Positions 1 through 6,365 of a stretch of 13,464 bases of DNA are shown here, piece after piece (the first letter of the stretch is position 1; each line of letters begins with the position of its first letter). The stretch comes from an uncultured Pseudanabaenaceae cyanobacterium (GTDB lineage Bacteria; Cyanobacteriota; Cyanobacteriia; PCC-9006; JAAUQQ01). Location of the stretch: positions 1-13,464 of the forward strand of contig CALLPZ010000086.1 of the NCBI GenBank assembly GCA_938015405.1. Direction: 5' to 3'. The position numbers and the translations under genes were made by a program. The notes under the pieces were generated by a model that was not told where the DNA came from, did no database searches, and saw only the letters and a list, made by a program, of their open reading frames with translations.

Positions 1-963
1 AGGCTCCATGCGTCCTTTGTCGAGGAAGGCTTGGATGAATCCGCCGCTGCTGAGACGGTCGGCATTCTTGGCGGCAATGCCGCCTGCGAGATAGACGCCT
101 CCGTAGGACAGGAGCTTGAGGGCTAGATTCCCGGTTTCGGCACCGTAGGCTTCGCAGAATAGATCCAGGGTTCGTTCGCAGAGAGGATCACCATTGGTAG
201 CTCCCTGGGCTATTGCTGCACCGGGGTCAACGCGATCGCTGCTGTACTCATCGGCGGCCTCCCAGGCACGGACTGCTTCGGCAATGCTGGGAGTCTCTGC
301 CATGCCCTCGCGATCGCGCAGGAACTGATAAAACGCCACAACACCTTGGCCAGAGACGATGCGCTCTGCGGAAACATGGGTGAGGTTGCGGTTCTTCTCG
401 ATGTACTCCAGAAGACGGAACTCCAGCGGAGTGCGGGGAGCAAAGTCGGCATGGCCTCCTTCCGTGGCAAAGACTCGGCTGCGGCCATTGGCTTGGGGGA
501 TGACAAAGCACTGCCCTAAACCCGTTCCTGCACCAATGACGGCAATGGGGGCAGTGGGCTCTGCACTTCCCTGTTGCAAGCTATGGAGGTCCGCTGCCGC
601 CAGGCCGGGCACACCGTAGCCGATGGCTGCGAAGTCATTGATGAGGTTTACCTTCTGGAGCTTGAGTGCTTGGCAGAGGCGCTCTTCGGATAACTGCCAT
701 CCCAAGTTCGTGAGCTCGGAGGTGCCCTTGACTACAGGTCCGGCAATGGCGAAGCAGGCGCGACAAGGATCTGGAACTTCTCCTGTGGCTACTTGGGCTT
801 CTTGGAGGAAGGTTTCCACCATGGGGACTAGGTCTGGATACTGCTGACTGGGATAGACCACTTCATGGCGGAGGTTGAGGGTCGTGGGTTGACTGTCGCT
901 GGTTTCTACCCAGCGCAGGATCGTTTTCGTTCCGCCGATGTCTCCGGCCAGCAGTTGAGTCAC
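1..963 (-). CDS. glk: Glucokinase, C-terminus cut off by window edge
   Basis: This is an ATP-dependent glucokinase that phosphorylates glucose to glucose-6-phosphate in the cytoplasm. The reading frame is open for 321 codons to base 1 without a stop. Family members in cyanobacteria are around 340-355 residues, so only the last few tens are missing. Visible motifs are the N-terminal phosphate-binding GDIGGTKT (residues 7-14), the catalytic aspartate in LINDFAAIGYG (D110), GAGTGLG near residue 145, EGGHADF near 170, and GGVYLAGGIAAKN close to the C-terminus. I chose the GTG at 961-963 because it precedes MTQLLAGDIGG and has an AAGGAG ribosome binding site seven bases upstream. No in-frame ATG gives a complete N-terminal motif. 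The gene stands alone, divergent from the tRNA-Pro gene. Two near-identical 12-mers in its upstream region may be an operator. Family assignment is secure. Confidence 0.95.
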   Translation of the reverse strand, partial: MTQLLAGDIGGTKTILRWVETSDSQPTTLNLRHEVVYPSQQYPDLVPMVETFLQEAQVATGEVPDPCRACFAIAGPVVKGTSELTNLGWQLSEERLCQALKLQKVNLINDFAAIGYGVPGLAAADLHSLQQGSAEPTAPIAVIGAGTGLGQCFVIPQANGRSRVFATEGGHADFAPRTPLEFRLLEYIEKNRNLTHVSAERIVSGQGVVAFYQFLRDREGMAETPSIAEAVRAWEAADEYSSDRVDPGAAIAQGATNGDPLCERTLDLFCEAYGAETGNLALKLLSYGGVYLAGGIAAKNADRLSSGGFIQAFLDKGRMEP

Positions 964-970
964 GGCTGTG

Positions 971-976
971 CTCCTT
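971..976 (-). promoter_or_regulatory. Ribosome binding site fixing the GTG start of glk
   Basis: Read on the minus strand this is AAGGAG, a full Shine-Dalgarno core, seven bases before the GTG at 961-963. It supports the non-ATG start of glucokinase. Confidence 0.7.
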
Positions 977-1001
977 GGAATAAATATGAGGGCTGAGGAT
1001 C

Positions 1002-1035
1002 GTCAGCTATGCCAATGATGCATGTTAGCTATGCC
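1002..1035. repeat. Tandem 12-mer direct repeats upstream of glk
   Basis: GTCAGCTATGCC at 1002-1013 recurs as GTTAGCTATGCC at 1024-1035. They differ at one base and lie 22 bases start to start, about two helical turns. The spacer contains the palindrome ATGCAT. The core also appears inverted as GGCATAG at 1067-1073, and GCATAG follows near 1084. The placement 40-75 bases upstream of glk would suit a transcription-factor operator, which is inference. I do not recognise the motif. Confidence 0.4.
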
Positions 1036-1217
1036 CCTAGACATTTTAAATTTTCTGATTCTATTCGGCATAGGAAAACTGCGCATAGTCTTCAGCCTTT
1101 TACATTTTGGGGAGGATTCGCTGATGTCGACGGCACAGATTGTTGGAGTCCCACTATTTGGGGAGCCACTGGTGAGTCCATTGTGGTTTTATCTCAGCGG
1201 TGAGCTCACGCCGTGTG

Positions 1218-1223
1218 TATAAT
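1218..1223 (+). promoter_or_regulatory. Candidate -10 box for tRNA-Pro
   Basis: A perfect TATAAT lies about 77 bases upstream of the mature tRNA 5' end. No good -35 hexamer is found 16-18 bases before it, so the call rests on the -10 match alone. A start near 1230 would give a leader of about 70 bases to be removed by RNase P. Confidence 0.4.
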
Positions 1224-1300
1224 GCGGTGGTGGAAAATTGAGATACATCTGGGTTTTTGTCATTCAAGCACCTAGATTACTTTCTCAAATCCATAGCTGT

Positions 1301-1374
1301 CGGGATGTAGCGCAGCTTGGTAGCGCGCCTGCTTTGGGAGCAGGATGCCGCAGGTTCGAATCCTGTCATCCCGA
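1301..1374 (+). tRNA. tRNA-Pro (anticodon TGG)
   Basis: This is a 74-base cloverleaf. The acceptor arms CGGGATG (1301-1307) and CATCCCG (1367-1373) pair fully, with discriminator A1374. The anticodon arm is CCTGC / GCAGG around the loop TTTGGGA, giving anticodon TGG, which reads proline codons. The T arm carries the invariant GGTTCGAATCC. The 3' CCA is not encoded, as is common in cyanobacteria, so it must be added by nucleotidyltransferase. The gene is single, with a terminator immediately downstream. Confidence 0.97.
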
Positions 1375-1377
1375 CTT

Positions 1378-1407
1378 AAGGGGGCCAATGGACTTGGCCC
1401 CCTTTTT
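1378..1407 (+). terminator. Rho-independent terminator of tRNA-Pro
   Basis: A perfect 10-bp stem (1378-1387 with 1395-1404) closes a 7-base loop. It is G/C-rich at its core (GGGGGCC / GGCCCCC) and ends in a T-run at 1403-1407. It starts four bases after the tRNA discriminator, so it very likely ends the tRNA transcript. Confidence 0.88.
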
Positions 1408-1796
1408 ATTTATGTGGGTTTGCCCGATAATGCGGCGAACTCGAAGGCTTTTGTTCGGGGGCGATGGCTCAGCCTATTAGGCTGTTGAAGGACTTTTCCC
1501 TGATGGGTGTATTCAACGCCTGTAGGGAAGATTGTCTGAGGCTGGTTGAATTTATTGCTGGCTGGAACTTAAACGATTGGCTGAGATGCACAATCCGATG
1601 CTCCTGCCCCGAGCCTTTGTGGGAACCATTGCGTTCCCAAACCAGTCCCTGAAACGGGCGTGCTGAAATTATTTGGCATGGCAAACTTCAGATTTTGAAG
1701 TTTGACCCTTGACTACCCTGTCGTGGAGATGCAGCGGCTGATGAAGCTGCTCCCCCGGCATTCCTTTGATTATCCCTTCGCGATCCCGGAGCACCC
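1408..1796. other. Gene-free region upstream of the Tic22-like gene
   Basis: These 389 bases contain two short opposing frames (1464-1652 plus, 1469-1684 minus). Neither has a recognisable product or ribosome binding site, and I reject both. The distinct structure is a perfect hairpin at 1682-1704, followed at once by two TTGAC pentamers (1702-1706, 1709-1713). These may belong to the promoter region of the downstream gene. No convincing -10 box follows them. Confidence 0.55.
1682..1704 (+). repeat. Perfect 9-bp inverted repeat, possible operator or leader hairpin
   Basis: CAAACTTCA (1682-1690) and TGAAGTTTG (1696-1704) are exact reverse complements around the 5-base spacer GATTT. The element sits 92 bases upstream of the Tic22-like start, and its right arm runs into TTGACC. 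There is no T-run after it, so it is not a terminator. An operator dyad or an mRNA leader hairpin are both possible. Confidence 0.45.
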
Positions 1797-2564
1797 ATGA
1801 GACAGCTTGGCCATTGGACGAAAAACCTCGCGCTTGCTGCAGGTGTCACATTGACGACCCTGGTGGGCACCTTGGCAATGGATATTGCGCCTGCCATGGC
1901 GTTAACGGAAGAGGAAATCGCCCGCAAGCTCAATAATGTTCCAGTGTTCACACTGTTCAACGCTCAGCTGAAAAAGTTTGCAGTGGCCTCTCTCTCTCTG
2001 GATGGCAAGACGGTTTCTTTGGTCCCTAGCTATGTGGACCGCGACGATGCTCAGCGCTTGCTCCAGGAACAGCGTCAGAGTAATGAAACTCTGGCAAAGG
2101 AAGTTGAGGTTCGGACCATTCCAATGTCTTTGGTTTATTTGGAATCCCGTTCCGCGAATCGCAAAGAGGATGATCCTACGTTCCAGGTGGTACCTGATGA
2201 GCAGGAAGTGAAAGCGGCGGTCGCCATCCGTCAACAGGCGGGGGAAGAGGTCACGAGCTGGCGAGGAATTCCGCTGTTCTATGCGCCTAACCTCGGGATC
2301 ACTCTGGCGGATGAGGCGGGCAACGATAAGCAAATCTTGCCGATGTACTTTAGCCGAGCTGACCTAGAGAGCTACCTGTCTGAAGCGAAGAAGGAGACTA
2401 GGGATTTGCAGCAGACGGAAATTCCTATTCGCGTCACCACACTGGATCGAGTCTTGCAGACCCTGGGCGAGAGTGATGATCCTTCCATGGATCAGGTGGA
2501 GTTTATTCCGCCTAAAGCCAGTCTTGAGTATGTCATTCGTAATCAGCGACAGACTCAGAACTAG
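1797..2564 (+). CDS. Tic22-like periplasmic chaperone
   Basis: This is a 255-residue Tic22-family protein. In cyanobacteria Tic22 is a periplasmic or thylakoid-associated chaperone linked to Omp85-dependent outer-membrane biogenesis. The chloroplast homologue acts in preprotein import. The N-terminus has a basic start, a hydrophobic stretch (about residues 11-28) and a cleavage motif near AMA|L at 33-36, so export is expected. The mature part shows two matching halves: VPVFTLFN...VPSYVDRDDAQRLL (48-90) and IPLFYAPN...LPMYFSRADLESYL (158-194). This is the duplicated Tic22 fold. A GGAG lies five bases before the ATG. The gene is monocistronic by position, with long gaps on both sides. Family assignment is strong. 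The physiological role is taken from homologues. Confidence 0.88.
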   Translation: MRQLGHWTKNLALAAGVTLTTLVGTLAMDIAPAMALTEEEIARKLNNVPVFTLFNAQLKKFAVASLSLDGKTVSLVPSYVDRDDAQRLLQEQRQSNETLAKEVEVRTIPMSLVYLESRSANRKEDDPTFQVVPDEQEVKAAVAIRQQAGEEVTSWRGIPLFYAPNLGITLADEAGNDKQILPMYFSRADLESYLSEAKKETRDLQQTEIPIRVTTLDRVLQTLGESDDPSMDQVEFIPPKASLEYVIRNQRQTQN

Positions 2565-2750
2565 CTTGCATGGCGATCGCGAGTTTTCTCAAGGTTTGAT
2601 TGGACCGTTGCCAGCCTCTTTAAGCCCATCCCATATGGGTCGTCCCCTCATGCTGCTGTGGATGTACAGCTTCGTACATTTAGAGTCGGTTGATGGGGCT
2701 CGGAGATTAAGTCACTAAGTTGAATTTGGTCTCAGTTGCTGTGAAAACCG

Positions 2751-2799
2751 AAATTACTGTCCCCCAGTCCTATGTCAGGACTGGGGGACAGTAATTTTT
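2751..2799 (+). terminator. 21-bp perfect hairpin with T-run, probable terminator
   Basis: Bases 2751-2771 and 2777-2797 are exact reverse complements, giving a 21-bp uninterrupted stem with a 5-base loop (ATGTC). G2750 can add a wobble pair with T2798. The 3' arm ends in TTTTT (2795-2799), which fits rho-independent termination of the Tic22-like transcript, although the stop codon is 187 bases upstream. The stem is longer than most terminators and perfectly matched, so a repeat-element origin is also possible. Confidence 0.7.
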
Positions 2800-2805
2800 G
2801 GCAAT

Positions 2806-2811
2806 TATGAT
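2806..2811 (+). promoter_or_regulatory. Weak candidate -10 box for prmC
   Basis: TATGAT matches the -10 consensus at five of six bases and lies just after the long hairpin, about 69 bases before the chosen prmC start. The expected -35 position falls inside the hairpin and does not match, so this is only a suggestion. Confidence 0.25.
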
Positions 2812-2867
2812 TAGGGGTGAAACTGCTCAACCCTTACTGTGGCAGGTTGCTGGCATGTGAGCAGGTT

Positions 2868-2872
2868 AAGGA
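2868..2872 (+). promoter_or_regulatory. Ribosome binding site deciding the prmC start
   Basis: AAGGA with a 7-base spacer to the ATG at 2880. The upstream GTG at 2817 has no comparable site, so translation most likely begins at 2880. Confidence 0.65.
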
Positions 2873-2879
2873 ATTTCTT

Positions 2880-3800
2880 ATGGCAAGGCATCTGCTCACA
2901 ACTCAGCAGCTTCGAGATTGGCGCGAGGTCTCGCTCGCTCAGGCACCTGAGCTTGCAATGGAGCTGGACTGGCTGTTGCGAGAAGCGGTTTCGGTAGAAG
3001 TGCGAGCATTAGGCCATGCCCCCTCTGAAAAGCTTTGGCAGCTGCCTTGTGACCTTGCAGCCTTAACTGAGCTGTGGAGGCGTCATTGGCAGGCTCACGA
3101 ACCTTTGCAGTATGTGGTCGGGCGATCGCCTTGGCGGCGTTTTGAGTTGAAGGTTGCGCCAGGAGTTTTGGTTCCCCGGCCTGAAACGGAGCTAATTGTG
3201 GAAATTGCCAGCCAGCGCGTGGCCGAGGTGTCTCAGGACTTGAATCTTGATCTATCTCAAGGGACTTGGGTGGACCTGGGCACGGGGACTGGCGCGATCG
3301 CCTTGGGGTTGGCAGAGCTTCTGCCAAATATTGCCATTCATGGAGTGGACTGTAGCGATGTTGCCTTGGAGATTGCTGCAGAGAATGTGGCGTCGGTTCG
3401 GAATGGTATTTGGCAGTCGCGTATTCAGCTGCACCAAGGGCGGTGGTTTGAGCCGCTCCTACCTCTCTTCGAGCAGGGGCTTAAGCTTGCAGGAATGGTC
3501 TCTAACCCCCCTTACATCCCGACTGGAATGCTGGAGGAGCTTCAACCTGAGGTGCGTCTCCATGAGCCCAGCCTGGCCCTGGATGGCGGTGAGGATGGTT
3601 TGGACTGCTTGCGTCATCTTGTGACTGCTGGAAGCATGCATTTGCAACCGGGAGGTCTTTGGCTGGTGGAGTTGATGACGGGACAGGCTGAAGCCGTAAA
3701 GGCGCTGTTGCAGGCTGATGGAGGCTACCAGTCCATCACGGGCCATTTTGATCTCTGTGGTATTGAACGATTTGTATCAGCTTTACGATGTAATACGTAA
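2880..3800 (+). CDS. prmC: Peptide chain release factor N5-glutamine methyltransferase (PrmC/HemK)
   Basis: The product methylates the glutamine of the GGQ motif in release factors RF1 and RF2, using S-adenosylmethionine, in the cytoplasm. The 306-residue protein has an N-terminal helical domain (about 1-90), VPRPETE (98-104), the SAM-binding motif DLGTGTGAIAL (132-142), the acidic VDCSD turn (156-160) and the catalytic NPPY (209-212). All are diagnostic. The frame can be opened at a GTG at 2817. I prefer the ATG at 2880 because AAGGA (2868-2872) stands seven bases before it and because the resulting length and N-terminus (MARHLLTTQQLRDW) match the family. The gene is followed 118 bases later by the TsaC gene on the same strand. 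Both serve translation, but the gap leaves co-transcription open. Confidence 0.95.
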   Translation: MARHLLTTQQLRDWREVSLAQAPELAMELDWLLREAVSVEVRALGHAPSEKLWQLPCDLAALTELWRRHWQAHEPLQYVVGRSPWRRFELKVAPGVLVPRPETELIVEIASQRVAEVSQDLNLDLSQGTWVDLGTGTGAIALGLAELLPNIAIHGVDCSDVALEIAAENVASVRNGIWQSRIQLHQGRWFEPLLPLFEQGLKLAGMVSNPPYIPTGMLEELQPEVRLHEPSLALDGGEDGLDCLRHLVTAGSMHLQPGGLWLVELMTGQAEAVKALLQADGGYQSITGHFDLCGIERFVSALRCNT

Positions 3801-3918
3801 ATTCTTAACGCCTCCTGTTGCATAAGGGGATTGGGCCTCTAATAGCGCATAATAAAGCTCTGATTTCATGGAATGGGCGAGTTTTTGCCGATTCAGCCCT
3901 TTCGGCTTGATATTGAAC

Positions 3919-4512
3919 ATGCTCAAAGTCTCGTTACCTCAACTTGTGGATGCCGCCCGGGCAGGACAAGTGGTGAGTTTCCCGACTGATACATTGCCTG
4001 CTTTGGCCGCTAAACCTGATCAAGCTGCTGAGATTTATCGACTCAAACATCGTCAGAATCATAAGCCTCTAATTCTTATGGCTGCTAAAGCCTCTGAGCT
4101 ATGGCCCTATGTGCGAGGGACTGCTGAAGAGGTCGAAGTGTGGCATGCCATGGCGGATCAATATTGGCCCGGTGCCATGACGTTGGTGCTGCCTGCCACA
4201 GGGCTCCACCCGATCGCCATGACCCCTGCGAATCCCCGTACCTTGGGCATTCGAGTGCCAAACCATGAGGCGGCTCTAGAGATTTTGACAGCGACGGGCC
4301 CCCTGGCCACGACCAGCGCTAATCGCTCTGGAGAGCCCCCCCTGCGTAATGCTGATGACATTGCAGGGCAATTCCCCCAAGTCCAGGTTTTAGGAGCGGG
4401 TATTGCGGGGCCGGAAGGCCATAAGGTGGCACCCCAACCCTCAACGGTTGTGGCTTGGAAGGGGGAAGGGTGGCAGGTTCTGCGAGAAGGGGCGATCGCT
4501 TTATCGGTCTAG
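3919..4512 (+). CDS. tsaC: Threonylcarbamoyl-AMP synthase (TsaC/Sua5/YrdC family)
   Basis: The family makes threonylcarbamoyl-adenylate from threonine, bicarbonate and ATP, the first step of the t6A modification at tRNA position 37. From the chosen start the protein has 197 residues and one YrdC domain, without the extra C-terminal Sua5 domain. Motifs are FPTDTLPALA (21-30), the basic stretch YRLKHRQNHKPL (40-51), YWPGAMTLVLP (82-92), IRVPNH (111-116), TSANRSGEP (132-140) and PSTVVAW (174-180). The usual TDTxYGL reads TDTLPAL here, a variant I associate with cyanobacterial members. The start is uncertain. An in-frame ATG at 3868 adds 17 residues (MEWASFCRFS...). Neither has a clear ribosome binding site, and I chose 3919 because the YrdC core begins right after it. 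It is convergent with murG. Confidence 0.87.
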   Translation: MLKVSLPQLVDAARAGQVVSFPTDTLPALAAKPDQAAEIYRLKHRQNHKPLILMAAKASELWPYVRGTAEEVEVWHAMADQYWPGAMTLVLPATGLHPIAMTPANPRTLGIRVPNHEAALEILTATGPLATTSANRSGEPPLRNADDIAGQFPQVQVLGAGIAGPEGHKVAPQPSTVVAWKGEGWQVLREGAIALSV

Positions 4513-4530
4513 TGATGATTTGAGCCCGAA

Positions 4531-4560
4531 CCCTCCGATTTCTTCTAAGGGAAGGGAGGG
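4531..4560 (+). repeat. Stem-loop 1 of the tsaC-murG intergenic cluster
   Basis: CCCTCC (4531-4536) pairs with GGAGGG (4555-4560), and an inner CTTC/GAAG (4542-4545 with 4551-4554) extends the stem after a bulge. It begins 19 bases after the tsaC stop. It lacks a T-run, so a classic terminator role is not shown, but it could protect the 3' end of the message. Confidence 0.4.
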
Positions 4561-4599
4561 CTATATCGCTTTCTTCTGTGAATCCAAATTTGCTCCCAT

Positions 4600-4673
4600 C
4601 CCCTCGCCCCAAATTCTGGGGCAGGGGGAGGTTGAAAAGTCCGTCTCCCATGGATAGCTTGGGAGAGGGACTT
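4600..4673. repeat. Two-hairpin repeat-type element between convergent tsaC and murG
   Basis: Hairpin A pairs 4600-4611 with 4617-4627 (CCCCT and GCCCCA against TGGGGC and AGGGG, one bulged C at 4605, loop AATTC). Hairpin B pairs 4637-4650 with 4660-4673 over 14 positions with a single G-G mismatch (4643/4667), loop of nine bases. The purine/pyrimidine-rich text (CCCCTCGCCCC..., GGGAGAGGGACTT) resembles short dispersed intergenic repeats I know from filamentous cyanobacteria. That resemblance is from memory. The element may also separate the two convergent transcripts. Confidence 0.5.
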
Positions 4674-4707
4674 AGGGAGAGGGCAAGGTCTTTGTGCAGT
4701 TAGGCCT

Positions 4708-5787
4708 CTATTGCTCTGCTGCAATGAGAGACTTCACTGTCTTTGCAAGAACTTCAGCGCTGTTTTCCACCGCAATGGACTTGGCATTGAGAGCCATTGT
4801 TCCAAGCTGATCATTGCTCGGATCCAGTAGCTGCATGACCTTGCTTTGCAGAAGTTCGGTGTTGAGATCCTGTTGCTGGAAGACCAAGGCAGCATTGGCA
4901 GCGGCGAAAATTGCGGCGTTGAAGGTTTGGTGGTCTTCAGCGGCAAAGGGATAGGGAACCAAAATGGAAGGAGTGCCGGTGATGGCTAGCTCGGTTAGGG
5001 TGCCGGCTCCGGCACGGCTAATGGCTAGGTTGGCCCGTTGGAATAGAGCGGCCATATTGTCCCAAAAGGCCAGCGCCATGTAGTGGGGATGGCTAAAACT
5101 TTCCCGGTCGGGGTCAGATTGGCCGGTGAGATGGACGATCCAAGCCCCCGCATCAAGCCAGGCTGGGGCTGCGGCACGCACCATCTTATTGACGGCGACG
5201 GCCCCTTGACTGCCGCCTGCCACCACAATCAATGGCACATCTGCGGGAATCTCTAGGCCTAGGTCGCTGCCTGTGGCGGCTAGGAAATTGCCGCGCACGG
5301 GGGTGCCGACACATTCGGTCTTGGCTTTGGGGAGATGGGGAGCGGCTTCTTCAAAGCCGATCGCCACTAGGCTACAGAGTGGACTGAGCCAACGGGTAAC
5401 CTTACCCGGCAGGGCATTGGACTCGTGGAGCACCACAGGTAGACCCAGGCTTTTGGCTGCAACGATGCTAGGTCCAGAGATATAACCGCCCGTGGTGAAG
5501 AGGCCCTGGAAGTTGCCCTGCTTGAGAATTTTTCGAGCTTGGAAGATACCGCCAATGAGGCGACCTAGGGTCTTCAGGGTGCCGAGTCCCAGCCCACCTT
5601 GGAAGCCGCCCACGTTCATTGTGTGGAGGGGGTAGCGATCGCCGACAAGCTGGGTTTCCATGCGATTGGGGACCCCGAGCCATTCGATGTCGTAATCCGA
5701 CAGCTGCTCGGCCAAAGCTAGGGCGGGGAACACATGGCCACCGGTACCGCTGGCTGCAATTAGAAGGCGGGGGGAGGCCTGACTCAC
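4708..5787 (-). CDS. murG: UDP-GlcNAc:lipid I GlcNAc transferase (MurG)
   Basis: MurG adds N-acetylglucosamine from UDP-GlcNAc to lipid I to make lipid II, the last cytoplasmic step of peptidoglycan precursor synthesis, at the inner face of the plasma membrane. The 359-residue length is typical. The sequence shows the N-domain loop SGTGGH (13-18), a second glycine-rich stretch around GGFQGG (60-65), HESNALPG (121-128, usually HEQN), GGSQGA (191-196), the UDP-GlcNAc pocket SRAGAGTLTELA (257-268) and PYPFAAEDHQTFNA (278-291). The start is a GTG at 5785-5787, with AGGAGT six bases upstream. The gene stands alone rather than in a dcw cluster, as is usual in cyanobacteria. It ends convergently with tsaC. 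Confidence 0.96.
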   Translation of the reverse strand: MSQASPRLLIAASGTGGHVFPALALAEQLSDYDIEWLGVPNRMETQLVGDRYPLHTMNVGGFQGGLGLGTLKTLGRLIGGIFQARKILKQGNFQGLFTTGGYISGPSIVAAKSLGLPVVLHESNALPGKVTRWLSPLCSLVAIGFEEAAPHLPKAKTECVGTPVRGNFLAATGSDLGLEIPADVPLIVVAGGSQGAVAVNKMVRAAAPAWLDAGAWIVHLTGQSDPDRESFSHPHYMALAFWDNMAALFQRANLAISRAGAGTLTELAITGTPSILVPYPFAAEDHQTFNAAIFAAANAALVFQQQDLNTELLQSKVMQLLDPSNDQLGTMALNAKSIAVENSAEVLAKTVKSLIAAEQ

Positions 5788-6365
5788 GGGGTACTCCTGG
5801 TGAAGTAGAAAAGATGGGTAGATAAAGGCCGCTGAGGAGACCTGCTTGGACTGGGGTTGGGGCCTATCCAGTCGGAGGATCTTGGCTGGAACTCGCCTAG
5901 TTCTGGGGCGTCTGATGATGAATGCCTTCTGGCCATGGCAGGCCGATTGGCTTATTCCCTCGCTGAGAGGCTGGAAATGACCGGATGGTGACCAGTCTGG
6001 AACGAAGGACGCAGTGACAGTTTAAGGCGCTATTCCAAGGTTGCCAGTTTAATGGATCGCTCCCAGGCAAACAATGGTCTAAAACGCTGATGAATGAGAC
6101 TGGAATCTTCCGTCTTGCTCAGGGGGTCTATCCCTATTCCATTAGAAGTCAGTCGGTCTGTTTGCCTGTCTATTCCATGCGTCACTGCTAGGTTGGGATT
6201 GTTTCGGAGGCTAGGACCCTCCGAGGGCTGGGCGGCTTCAATGGTATTGAATTTAGCCAGGCTCCCTCCATTCAGAGATTAGAATGGTTCCTAGGCCTGA
6301 TACTGGGCCGATGTCCCCGGTGGTGTTAGTTCCCCAATTTCCCCTCGACTATAGGTACTCGCTTC
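5788..6365. other. 578-base gene-free divergent region
   Basis: This divergent region must hold the promoters of murG (leftward) and of the NTF2-like gene (rightward). I could not fix either with confidence. A 62-codon frame at 6094-6282 has no recognisable product or ribosome binding site. Visible structure is limited to a wobble-containing 8-bp hairpin (5886-5893 with 5899-5906) and a 7-bp hairpin (6204-6210 with 6218-6224). TATAGG at 6350-6355 lies too close to the 6366 start to be a usual -10 box. No tRNA or known small RNA was recognised. Confidence 0.5.
5793..5798 (-). promoter_or_regulatory. Ribosome binding site for the GTG start of murG
   Basis: Minus-strand AGGAGT at good spacing from the GTG at 5785-5787. 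It supports this non-ATG start. Confidence 0.6.

Larger units (their letters stand above)
964..1300. other. Gene-free region between glk and tRNA-Pro
   Basis: The 337 bases hold the upstream region of the leftward glucokinase gene and of the rightward tRNA gene. Two overlapping 64-66 codon frames exist here (1009-1203 and 1022-1222). They have no ribosome binding site and do not resemble a known protein, so I treat them as chance. What I can see is a pair of near-identical 12-mers (1002-1013, 1024-1035), related CTATGC/GCATAG cores downstream, and a consensus TATAAT at 1218-1223. Confidence 0.6.
2565..2879. other. Gene-free region between Tic22-like gene and prmC
   Basis: This stretch holds a HIP1 octamer (2573-2580), a small palindrome CCCATATGGG (2630-2639), a 6-bp hairpin (2662-2667 with 2674-2679), a very long perfect hairpin (2751-2797) and the likely prmC leader. 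The 81-codon frame at 2473-2718 overlaps the end of the Tic22-like gene and does not resemble a protein. Confidence 0.55.

Noticed and set aside
1009..1222. Two overlapping 64-66 codon frames between glk and tRNA-Pro
   Set aside because: No ribosome binding site, no recognisable protein, and both overlap a likely regulatory region.
1464..1684. Opposing short frames upstream of the Tic22-like gene
   Set aside because: Composition is not protein-like, neither has a ribosome binding site, and the minus-strand frame begins within the hairpin region.
6094..6282. 62-codon plus-strand frame in the murG upstream region
   Set aside because: No domain, no ribosome binding site and no link to neighbours. 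It is best explained as a chance open frame.
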